From Moringa oleifera (lineage: Eukaryota > Streptophyta > Magnoliopsida > Brassicales > Moringaceae), in the NCBI GenBank assembly GCA_021397835.1, contig JAJFZO010000537.1:434001-498000 (forward strand): 64,000 nucleotides of DNA, written 5' to 3'. Position numbers and translations under genes: made by a program. Positions 32,901-43,420 of the stretch are shown piece by piece (position 1 is the first letter of the stretch; each line of letters starts with the position of its first letter). The notes below the pieces were generated by a model. That model was not told the DNA's origin. It ran no database searches and saw only the letters and a program-made list of their open reading frames with translations.

Positions 32901-33213
32901 AGAAAAATTTTATGTATACAATAACCATGAAAAAAAATATTTCCACACCCAAATCAAATAAAATGGGGAAACATGAGTAAATAAAAAGAGGAAAAAGCCA
33001 GAGTACCTTTTGATCAATTGTAAAGAACATTATCAGTATCAAATAGAATTAACTAATGCAAATCCTATAAAAAGAAAACTTTGCAATCATAGATACTAGC
33101 ATGGAGCTCAGCAAGTGATACAAATGAAAAAGCCAACTTAGTAATAAAATAAGTTGTTTTCAGTATTATTGGCAATGTAATTGAGCACAGTGTGACACAT
33201 GAAAAGAAAATGA
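20964..33213. other. Long intergenic region without a supportable gene
   Basis: No recognisable protein was found. Points seen: the repeat relic at about 22965-23025; two copies of atagcaagtttgtgcatt near 22734 and 22851; two copies of catgctatagtagatctt near 25413 and 25563; and short plausible splice-flanked pieces on the minus strand near 30190-30240 and 32290-32340 that do not assemble into a protein. A pyrimidine-rich stretch read on the minus strand near 24220-24290 precedes a 19-codon frame only. Most of the sequence is AT-rich with short homopolymers. Confidence 0.4.
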
Positions 33214-34336
33214 CACTACAACAAAAATAGGATTAGTTTACACTAAATAGTTCACAGTTTTAATAACAACTGTGAATAAAGGAGGATTTATTCACAATTT
33301 TTATTAAAAATGTGAATAGAGGCATTTTTGTTCACGGTTATGTTTATAACTGTGAACAAAAGTTATCTTTTATTCACAGTTTTACCATAACTGTGAATAA
33401 AAGTTCAAGAGAATTCGAAAATTTTATTCACAGTTGTAGCCATAACTGTGAATAAAAGTCTTTATTCACAGTTATGGCTACAACTGTGAATAAAAGTCCT
33501 ACATCTTCTCCAGAAAGATTGATAAACTTCATTCATTCTTTTACTCCACTTGCTCAGGATAAACTTCATTGATTCTTCAGGTGGTAAATATTAGGTATGA
33601 AGTGCATACTATGAGGAGAGCCTCCCCGAGTTCTAGATGTGCAAACTAGACTCCGATCGGCCTAACTATTTGCAATGAAGGGATTAAGAGTGTGTGTGGT
33701 TCTGCTTGCTTTTGGGTTCCACAACTGGCAGCTTGAATCTCATCTCTTTTTCTTGGTAAGTTTAATCCTTTCTCCTAAAATTATGTGCTTATCTTCTTTG
33801 TTAAAATGTAAAAATTATTGTTTTTTAATTTTTTGTTTTTAGTTTCATTAGTTTTAAGCTCAAATCTGGATGTGGTTCTCCTTTCATTGGGATTCTAGAT
33901 ATGTGCATGGTTTTACTTTCATCGAAATTTTAGATTTGTTCTAGGGTTCAAAATGTTTATTAAGGTCCCAGATTTAGATGTATGGGATCCCGAATCTGGG
34001 ATAGGAGTTCCTGAGTGAGGGGTTCTAGATCTGGGTAAAGGGTTCTAGATCTGGGTGAATAAAACTTTAATGAATAGTGAACTAGTAGAGTTTTATTCAC
34101 AATTCTAGAACTGTGAATAAAACATTAATGAACTGTGAACTAAAGTTGTTTTATTCAAAGTTCTAGAACTGTGAATAAAACATTAATGAACTGTGAACTA
34201 AAGTATGTTTTATTCACAGTTTTAGAACTGTGAACTATTCTAACCGACTTTTGTTCACATTGAAATAGTCCACAGTTTTAGAACTGTGAACAAAAGTCAT
34301 TTAAAACTGTGAATAAAAGGTTATTTTGTTGTAGTA
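33214..34336. mobile_element. Non-autonomous CACTA-like transposon
   Basis: The left end is CACTACAACAAAAAT. The right end, read on the minus strand, is TACTACAACAAAATA, so the CACTA-type tip carries one change. Flanking 3-bp sites are tga (33211-33213) and taa (34337-34339), an imperfect duplication. Both subterminal regions are packed with forward and reverse copies of a motif like TTCACAGTTNTAGAACTGTGAA, the arrangement by which CACTA transposase accessory protein binds ends. There is no transposase. The interior (about 33500-34060) includes a short frame from ATG 33677 with a signal-peptide-like start followed by a GT donor, perhaps captured host sequence, and a tandem pair of ggttctagatctgggt. 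Confidence 0.8.
33423..33494. repeat. Perfect 34-bp palindrome with 4-nt loop
   Basis: The arms 33423-33456 and 33461-33494 are exact reverse complements around agtc. Each arm is itself close to a palindrome (ttcacagtt...aactgtgaa), so the unit can fold as one long hairpin or two short ones. It lies in the left subterminal block of the CACTA-like element. Confidence 0.9.
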
Positions 34337-34570
34337 TAAATTCCTCTAACCATGCAACAAGCGCATCCTAAAAGCAATACAAAAAGCAATACAAAACTTA
34401 ACACATCCTAGTAAGCATGTTATGCTTTGTACATAATTAAACTAGAGAAATAATTTCCAACATTACTTATTCTGCTAGGGAACCTTAACAAGTAAAGAAT
34501 ATGTAATCTGTTATTGATTATTCTAGATACCATGCATGGAGAATGCGTTAAGAGAACTCCTCCTTTCTCC

Positions 34571-34577
<7 letters not shown>

Positions 34578-34599
<22 letters not shown>
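34578..34599. repeat. Poly-C tract (22 C)
   Basis: This is an uninterrupted run of 22 C, followed after one T by five more C. It is very unusual in this AT-rich window. Its length is likely polymorphic or uncertain in the assembly. Confidence 0.9.
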
Positions 34600-34603
<4 letters not shown>

Positions 34604-34679
34604 CCAAAACAAGCAAGCACCATATACCCAGAAGCTATTTTTCAAACAGGAAAATTGAGCCAGTAAGAAACTCATCTTG

Positions 34680-34681
<2 letters not shown>

Positions 34682-34734
<53 letters not shown>
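34682..34734. repeat. (AT)n microsatellite
   Basis: This is an uninterrupted alternating AT tract of 53 bp, 80 bp from the poly-C tract. Confidence 0.95.
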
Positions 34735-34741
<7 letters not shown>

Positions 34742-36180
34742 TTAAGAAACTAGGCTAATTGCTTCAAAACATGAAAACAATGCCTGGAACCTCACGCTTC
34801 CATCTAAGCATGTCATTTTTGGTCTTTTCAAATAAAAAAGAATAAAGAAAGCAAAACATTCTTTGTGAGAAGGGATGCGGACTTTGTGAAATACTTTCAG
34901 TAAAACATCTAAATCAAAAGCTTACGTTGGTGACTTCTCATCAGTTTAATAACATAATCAATATGGCTACAATTTTACTCGTATATTCCAATCTTATATT
35001 ATGAAACTTAATATTGAAACACTTGCCAATCTTAGTAAAATTTTTCATGTTTATCCACCTCCGTTAATTTAAGTTACGGGATACAAATGCACACATATAA
35101 ACAAGCATTCCTTTTTATAGAGAGATCATAACAAGCCAGCATTAAGCATAACATGGAAATTATTTGTAATTTGTATGATACTATTAGGAGATCTCATTAT
35201 CAAATATCTTTCTTGAAGCCTGTCAACATTTTTCACACCAATTTCAAAATAAATCATTCAAACAATATTCTATAATTTGGGTAGGTGAGGATTACTTGAC
35301 AAGTCGCTTAAAGGATGGATGTAAAGGCCAATTTTTTAACTAAGTCTAGTCATGAAATCTTGAGGTAGAAGTTATGTTATTTGATGAGACATCTCAACAT
35401 CACAATTGATGTCTAATGTAATTTCTTTTAACTGCTAAATCTTTTTGATTGGTTGACCAAGACAATATCAAAATGACGCTGAAAGAGGCCTTTGAAAATA
35501 CCCACGTTTCTATTCAACTTAAAGGGGTAAATTATGTCACCCATGGATATGAAACTTGAGCTCATATTGTCCCAATCAAGGGAAGCGCCTCAAGATAAAA
35601 GCAAACTTAAGTTTTAGAGGTAAAGAAATTCAGCTTATCTGTTAAATGCACATGTTCTTAACAATAATTGGGAACAAGTTACAATAAGAAGTTAGAACTA
35701 TCAATCATGTTTGAAAATGGAACTTTAAGTGCATTGGTGATTAAAAGTAGCAGAAGAGAATAAGTGAGAAGACACTTTTTATAGGAAAATCATCAATAGT
35801 CATTATGTGATGGGCTTGCATTCTGGAAACCTTCCTAGTTAATCCTATTTACAGTAATAAACCTTAATTTACTTAGAGCACTTCAATAGCAAATTTGGTT
35901 TAAATTTTATTTCTACCCTAGAATTCTTCAAGGTAGTCTTAATCAGTTGGTCTTTTGTGCTTACAAAATGCTATATTGCATTTTTTTTTTTTGTCAAAAT
36001 CACTAATAAAATTTCAAAAGCTCTTAAAACTAGAAGCTGAGCAGTCAAAGAAACAAATACTGAATGAGTATTATGTATGCGAGCAAATAATTCCAGCTTT
36101 CCTACCCTTGGCATTATTCTTTCCAGCATAGGGTACATCTGCATGAGTATCTGTCATTTCAATCATTGTGATTTCTCATC
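34735..36180. other. Intergenic DNA, no gene seen
   Basis: AT-rich sequence with no frame long enough or familiar enough to support a gene, and no defined repeat. Confidence 0.4.
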
Positions 36181-36420
36181 CAGGGCTGAACGATCAAATT
36201 ATAAGCACCCATTTTAAAATCAAATTTCACATCCTCGAAATAGGAAGGAGAAGATGTAGGGAGACAAAGAGACAGAGAGAATACCATTGGGAAAGAGAGG
36301 AAGAAGAGAGAGTTGAAATTCAGGAAAATTCGCAGTGAATCAAAGCAAAGCTTCGCGTTCTTTTCGATGTTATGAAGCTCTTGCTCTCGCCCGAGTTAAT
36401 AAATTGTTGTTATTTTGTGA
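36181..36420 (-). promoter_or_regulatory. Possible gene 5' end (pyrimidine-rich leader), minus strand
   Basis: Read on the minus strand, about 36400-36290 has a leader with CTCTCTCTTCTTCCTCTCTT followed by CCCAATG at 36287-36285, typical of plant 5' UTRs. The ATG opens a 42-codon frame ending near 36168. A second ATG just before that stop opens another short frame. No protein family was recognised, and downstream exons could not be chained with confidence. It may be the 5' end of a gene with long introns, a non-coding transcript, or chance. Confidence 0.3.
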
Positions 36421-39419
36421 AATAATTTAACCTTTGTGTACAGTTGGTACCTTATCGCATGATCTCACTCACGCTTTTGTTGCAGGGAAGAGAAAACGGG
36501 AATATGAGCTGGGCAATAATAGTAATTTCACTAATTTAGAATTCGCCACTCAATTTAATGATCCATTGATATTTCATGTTTGTTGGACACACTCTATATA
36601 TATTATGAAAGAGGGGCTTATCTTTGTATCCAATTTATCCCTTTTAGTTCAAATCAAACTTTTTTTAACTACATTCATATTATATTGTCAACTTTTCTAA
36701 CTTTCATTTTTATATTAATAATTGTGAAAGACATTGTTATTAATTACATATATAATTGTTTTATCATTTTTATACATCAAAATTATTCATTAATATTCAT
36801 TATATATTCATAAAATAAGTGACAATGATTTTTAATTACATGAACAAAAAAAGAATGACTTGTTATAATATCATATAAAGTTAACTCTTTCTAAATTCAA
36901 GAACTTATTCAAAAAGCTTCAATTACAATCTTTTTCATTGCCGTTAAGTTTACTTTTATAAAATTATTTTAATAACAAAAATATCGGTAATTTTTTTATA
37001 ACCATTCGAAACGAGATCTTATTTAGATCAAATTTATAAATCAAGATTAGATTTATCAATTTTTAAATATATACATTGGATAAAATTGTACTATATATTT
37101 AATAACAATAAAAATTAAAATGGATAATATTTTGCATGACTCTATTACACATGATGTTTGCTAAATTACTTCATTGAAAAGGTTATTTGTGTAACATTTT
37201 GCATTATTTATTTTCTTAAAAATTTAAAACAGTTAATAAGTCCTCCTTAACATGGAAACTTACATATCGAATTTATTAAAAAATAAAAAAGGAATCGAAA
37301 ATAAAAATATTCCTTTTGTGATAAAGTAAATTGATAGAGCTTGGGTAAGACATCATTGACAACCAAATAAAGAAATTTTAATCCCACCACACCAAATTCT
37401 GTCAGAAAGCATTTTGTTTTTGTTTAATGCTCTCTCTATAGGCAAATACAAATACAAATAACTTGCTGATTTTCAAAAGCAAAAAGGTGAAATCACTATC
37501 CAGTAGCTGTATTTAATAATGTATCTATCTATTTATATATATATATATACACATATATATATATGTTACCATATTAAAATAAATTAAACAAATTCATTAA
37601 GTTTATTTCATAAATAATATAGCAAATATGAAACTCCATTATGGTACTCTATAATATCAATTTCATTTCAATTTTCTTAACTTTGATCAAATTAATAATG
37701 CTCATCCATGACGATGAAGTATGTAGTATGTTAGAAGAGCCTTACTTATTAAATATTACATTATAATTAATGAAACAAAACAGAAAATTATGATTATACA
37801 ATAAATAATCAATTAGTTTTTAAATATAAAAAAATAAATACATAATTTTAAAAACATACAAAATATTTATTAAAAATTATTATCAATTTGATTGCCCTAT
37901 ATTTAATTTTTTTGTTTAGGAGAGAGAGTTATTTATTAAAATGATCTTATAATATATTTATTTAGATAATAATATATCTTAATCATTTTAATCAAAAATA
38001 ATTAAAAAAACATGTGGAGGATAGCAATAATCAAAGAATTGATGAATGAATATTTTACTTAAAATTATAAAAAAAAAATATGTGGAGAAGAAGAGAACAT
38101 AGCAAAGCTAATATACATCGAGGGATTTGAATTCATCATGAGCAAAGAAGCTTCATAATTTTTTAGACCATTTGCAACATGCCTAATTATGCCTAATTGA
38201 TTTAGGACTTACTCATTCACATAATATGGGTTCACATGTGCCCTCGTAGATCTTCATGGTTTATCAGAATCACTAAATAATTGTTTTAAATATTATAAGG
38301 AAGGAAAAATATGCGAATCTCCATTGTAAAGTCATTAGTGAAATTTCAACATCAATGAAATATCCAAAAGATTAAGCTCTGACATTTGGTTAGGCTCTTC
38401 CAAAAAAAAAAAAGGCTAAACAAAAAAACAAACAATAAAAAATCCAATCAAACATAGTTTATATATGTAAGAGAATAGAGAACAATAGAACTTACGGTAA
38501 AACTGAGCAACAATTATCTTCTCCCTCGTAGATATAATGAAGAATTCATTTGACAATCTCATCTAGCTTGATAAATAAATAAAAGCTCAAAATAACACAA
38601 TGTCAATTTTTACTTTTGCACAAGAACAGATACATATTAAAAAATCAACTTTAACTAAATTCAAAAATAATAGAACTAATTGAGTCTTGGTTGTCTCTTG
38701 AGTCTAATAAGAAATCGAAGAAAAAACCCATGAATCCATCAATGGAAGAAAAAAAGTGAATAGAAAGCATTGAACCATCTATTCTACCTTTGGATAAAAA
38801 TTTCAAGAAATCTATCTAGCTTTGTTATTCATTTTTTACTGGGTTGATTATCTTTTTTGTCAAAATCTTCACTCAAAACATGCAAGCCACTTTAGACAAT
38901 GTAAAATTTATTTTATTTTATAATTAATATTTTTTAAAAAATAAAATAAAATAATAGACACACAATAATTTTACATGAAAAAATTTAAACAAACTCAATT
39001 AATATATTTTTTATTTTATTATTATTTTATAAAAAATATATAGTAACTTAAATATTAGGGTCTTCTTCATCACTATACTTATGTAAATATTTAGGTTCAT
39101 ATAAGCATAATTAGTTTTTGGAAACTCAATAATTTATAAGTTACTGAAATATCATACATAACATTAATTGACAAAGACCTATGAATTTTGAATTTTTGGA
39201 TCAAGCATATATTTAATTACTTAACAATCTAATATAAATATAAATATATATATATATATAAACTTATGGCCTCATGTCAATAACTATGCAATGTTTTTAT
39301 TTTATTTTATTTATAGATTATGATGTGTAAAATATTTCTGTAATTTAAAATTTAAAATGATTTAGATATTAATAAAACTTTTAAAAATTACTCACAAATA
39401 TCATTAACCTTAAGGGAAA
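36421..39419. other. AT-rich intergenic DNA, no gene seen
   Basis: Short open frames (for example at about 36434-36700) have no recognisable content and AT-driven composition. Small (TA)n runs occur near 37535-37565 and 39245-39260. Nothing else is defined. Confidence 0.4.
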
Positions 39420-39499
39420 CAAGATTTTCAGAGTTGCAACGCAGCCCGACAAAAAGACAAATAAAAGACAAAGCATAAGTTACCTGTGAGGCTGTCGGG

Positions 39500-39780
39500 C
39501 TGTGAGCCAATGATCATTTGGGCTTCCAAAATTACCACTATGGCCTTCATGTTCAGACCTGTAGCCAAGCCCATCAAGAAGACAAAAGAACCAGGCAACC
39601 GGTAATAATGGGCTAATTCTGCTCCACAACCCGAACCATAATAGAATCATTGACCGACCCGTTTCGGCCCGGCGAACTGCACCGATAGGACCTATAAAAG
39701 GTTTCCTTGCGCACGAGCTCTCGTTGTTCTGAGCTTCAGCATGCGGTGGGTTCGCTGATTTGCAATTATATAAAACTGTG
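39500..39780 (+). promoter_or_regulatory. Promoter-like island with TATA box and TGGGCT motifs
   Basis: A locally GC-richer block contains TATAAAAG at 39693-39700. Upstream are TGGGCT motifs on either strand near 39530, 39570 and 39611 and a CCAAT near 39517. TGGGCY ('site II') elements are known from promoters of growth-related plant genes. About 30 bp after the TATA the sequence turns into a CT-containing leader with ATG at 39741, which is closed after five codons unless spliced at the following GT. The elements are visible; activity is inferred. Confidence 0.45.
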
Positions 39781-40274
39781 GGTTTGTTAATTTCTTTAGC
39801 TTTTTTTTTCTCTTCTGTTAATGAAATCTGCTCCCTTGTGATGAGGTGCTAAATCTGGGATCTAGCATGGCATGACGAATTCATTTGAAACGATTTTGCT
39901 TATGATATTAATGTTTAGCGTCAAAATGAGGGTATTTCAGGATAGGGTGGCATTAGTGGAAGATTGAAACCTAACTATCGTTCTTGATTTTCCTTTCATT
40001 TCATGCTAATCATAATACTGAGGTATAATTGTTTAATACTGTTTAGTGGGTATCATGAAGGAAAAGGTGCGATGAGGAACCAGGCATGACATTATTTTAA
40101 TCAACTCCCTGGAGCTTCAGTACAGTACAGACACTGTTTCTCCTGTGGTGTAGTTCTCTCTTTTCTTATAAAGATAAACACGATTTTCAACTTGTTATGG
40201 GTTTGACATTCTTTGGGAATAAAAGTTTTTGTTTATCTGACATCATTTTTGGACAATTTAGGGTTTTGAGTAGA

Positions 40275-40965
40275 TCAAATGAAGAAGGCACAAAGTGAGA
40301 TATTCCTTCTATTGGCAGGGCCACTGTGACCACTTTTGCCATGTAAAAAGAGGCAAAACTGAATGACTTCTAAAGTGGTGCTACCAAACTGACTCTGCGG
40401 AAAGCAACCTTGAGAGCTTGAGTTATGATCTCGTACATCCATCAAATAGTCGATCCTGCATTCAATTTCAGATTCTTGATCATGGCTGTGATTTAGCTTG
40501 ATGTTCTCGTCATGTTGATTCACTTTATAATTCTATGTATCATGAATGTTGTAGAACAGGTTTGCCTCGTAATCTCTGATAATGTCCAGTCCCCTGACGC
40601 TTGCTAAGAGAACCCATGACCACGGCTTTGTGGAGTTGGATGGTAAAGGAAAGCTGCAGAAGTCAGCAGCCCATTATACACAGAAGCGGCCTCAAAAGTC
40701 CTGTCCTGATGACACAGTTATCCCTGTACTATGTCCTGCTTCCAATATTGATAGTATTGCTGGAGAAGGTGCCAACTGCCATGTTGCAAATCAGTCAAGA
40801 AACTGGTGCAAAAGGTCAGAGTTGAAGATATCGTCCCTGGTTGCAATAAAAGAACAGTCGTAATCAGCTGTCCTGATAAAGAGGCGGAAGTCAGTTCTTA
40901 GCAGAGCAAGGGAGATGGTGAGGAGGCCAAAGTCATTGAAGCACGTGAAGATTGTAAGGGATTTA
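40275..40965 (+). other. Coding-like remnant, unrecognised
   Basis: This block has higher GC than its surroundings and balanced codon-like composition. It starts after a possible splice acceptor (gtagaacag, ending 40559). The longest plus frame (40582-40863) encodes 93 residues beginning MSSPLTLAKRTHDHGF. From about 40800 another frame continues with KVRVEDIVPGCNKRTVV, suggesting a frameshifted gene remnant. 40275-40523 also has an 82-residue minus frame. I recognise no family for any of them. With the promoter-like block upstream it may be the relic of one gene or a non-coding transcript. Confidence 0.3.
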
Positions 40966-41064
40966 ATTAGGTATAATTGATCATTTATTAATTTGATCTT
41001 AAAATTAATTGTATCTAATATTTAATCGGATCAAATGTATAATTGAGATTATCATCGAGCATAA

Positions 41065-41623
41065 TATTTAATTGGGTAAATATCATTTAAAACTTTGAGT
41101 TTAACGCTCTCTCTCCAATCAAACATTGACTTTCAAAATATATTCAAACAGACCTTAATTTATTGATTTTGTTCAAATTAAATCTGACTCAAAATAATTA
41201 TAAAAAATTAATAAGCTTTTTCTTGTCAAAAATGACTAAAAACTTATCAAATAGATTTGACATTTTATTTTAATGTTATTCCTCAAATTTGAAAATTTTT
41301 TTAACTAATTCACTATTTTTTATGAATTTTTTTAATTTTTGATGGTATATTTTTTAAGAAAAATATTTTTAGTACTTAAAAATTTTTGAATTTTTTTATA
41401 ATGATAGCTTAAATATTTTATTACATCCATAAAAAATTATAAGTCAAAATTCGTTGTCAAATCTCTCTAATTTGAATATTTTTAATATTTAAATTTTTCA
41501 ACGAGGTTCAATTTTAACAAAATTAAAATACTAAGGCTTGTTGGGATATTTTTAAAAGTAAAGGTTTGATTGGAGAGAGAGGGTAAAATTTAAGGTTTTA
41601 AATGACATTTACCCTATTTAATT
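41065..41623. mobile_element. Mutator-like MITE with 9-bp target duplication
   Basis: The element 41074-41614 (541 bp) begins GGGTAAATATCATTTAAAAC and ends with the complement of GGGTAAATGTCATTTAAAAC. The terminal inverted repeats continue with mismatches for about 110 bp and include ctctctctccaatcaaac. It is flanked on both sides by tatttaatt (41065-41073 and 41615-41623), a perfect 9-bp duplication. Long terminal inverted repeats plus a 9-bp duplication are the hallmark of Mutator-like elements. There is no coding capacity, so it is non-autonomous. Confidence 0.88.
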
Positions 41624-41989
41624 TAAGTTTAAATTTTGATTGCGTCTAATATAAAAAATAAAATTAGACTTAATAAATATATAATTGATCTTAATAATTG
41701 GATTTAAGATCTAAATTAGCTTAATAAAATAATAAGTTTAAGATTTTATTGAGTATCACAATTAATTGTGCTTGAGAATTAGGTGCATTTAAAACTTAAT
41801 TTGGTTCGATATTATATACTTGAGTCAATGAAATAGTCAGGCCAAAAATATAGTTGAGCTTATTAATTAATTTGATCCAATTAATTTATGTAATATCTGC
41901 GAACTCACCAAATAATTCGATGTGTGATTTGATTTTAATTGAGCTTCAAATTGGGCTTTAAAAAATATTAGACATATAATATAAGTATG

Positions 41990-41990
<1 letters not shown>

Positions 41991-42030
<40 letters not shown>
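41991..42030. repeat. (TA)n microsatellite
   Basis: An uninterrupted alternating TA run of 40 bp inside the degenerate repeat tract. Confidence 0.95.
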
Positions 42031-42033
<3 letters not shown>

Positions 42034-43420
42034 GGGCAAATAATATTATGGGTCAAATATGATTTGAGTCAAGGTATAATTGGTCTTAATAAATAATTTG
42101 ACCAATATGTAATTGGCTTAATGTACATTACCTCTTGATATATTTGGGCCTAATATTTAATAGGTTTAATAATTAATTTGACTTATAGAGCCTAATTATT
42201 GTCTATCATAAGTTAAATAGCCTTAATAATTAATCGTGTATCAAAATTAATTGGCTCTCATATGTAATTGAGCTTAATAATAGTTTACACCAAGTAATTC
42301 ATTGGCCTTGCAATTCATTGAGTCTAAGATTTAATTAGTTTTAACAAAAACTTATATAATTTAAGTCATGTAACTATTTGGATTTAATATAAAAATAAGG
42401 TTAATAAAAAAATAAGTCTAATAAATAATTAGGTCTAAGATGTAATAGAGCTTAATAATTAATTAAATCAAACAATTAATTAGGTCTAAGATTTAATAGT
42501 GTTTAAGAATTTGTTCGATTTAATATGTGATTTATCAAATCTAGAAATGTATGAGTTATCTCAAGTAATGCAGGATGAAGTTTAAATTGTTCTCTCAAAG
42601 ATTTAGCCTAATTATCAAGATTTAAGAAACTTAACAATTTTTAATTTAGTTTATAGTAAGTAAGATTTGATTAAGCTGTGTTATTAAAATTTTAATGTAA
42701 AAGTTTCACCCACATTTTCTAATCAAAAGTCTAATTTTTAATTCATAATGGAGAAATAATAAAATTAAAAACAAAGAAAAAGAGAGACAAAATCAATTTT
42801 TTAATAAACATCAAGAAAAACTTCGATCTTCAATCTTCATCTTGTGTCCTTGGATCTTCCCTTCTCAATCTCCCTCTTCCTCTATTTATAATCTCTCTGG
42901 GATTTTTTTTTTTTTTTTGTATATATCTCATTTATGAGTCTATCTATTTCTAATATTTGTGTCTTTTTAGTATCTCTCTTGTATATATCTCATTTTGGTC
43001 TGTATTTTTTTTTTTGGTATTTTTTTTTTTTTGCATTGTCTACCTCTTGGTATTTATGTCATTTTTATAAAGACATAAAGTATTCTATTTATACTTAAAG
43101 GCTTAACCTTAATAAAATTAACAAAAGCCTAATTTTCTAAAATTTTCAGCAAAAGCTGGGGTTTTAAAATCTAGAGTTAGAGGCACTAGAATTAGCAAAC
43201 ATATTTACAAAACAAATATAAAAACGAACCCAAAATTCCTAATTAACTAACAAAACAAGTAAAAAGAATCTAAATTATTAGTAAAACTAACTCATCGACA
43301 TATAATTGATCCTAATATGTAATTGGCATAAAAATGAAATAGGTTTAATAAATAATTAATTTTAAAATATGATTGAGCCTAGTAATTAATTGAGCCTAGC
43401 ATATTAATTTTCAATATTTT

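Larger units (their letters stand above)
40966..43420. repeat. Degenerate short-motif repeat tract
   Basis: Variants of a phrase built from aattgagcttaataattaat, 'ggtctaa(g/t)atttaat' and 'ttaatttga(tc)c' recur dozens of times on the same strand at roughly 20-25 bp intervals across 40966-41070, 41620-42540 and 43290-43420. It has the look of an old, diverged minisatellite. It is interrupted by the MITE at 41074-41614, a (TA)n tract, and T-rich unique sequence at about 42700-43100. No coding was seen. Confidence 0.6.

Noticed and set aside
34420..34623. Minus frame with a polyglycine run
   Set aside because: The glycines come only from the poly-C tract; there is no other protein character.
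36434..36813. Plus frames of 88 and 77 residues
   Set aside because: After the first 35 residues the content is Ile/Phe/Tyr-rich AT noise. No family was recognised and the two frames overlap.
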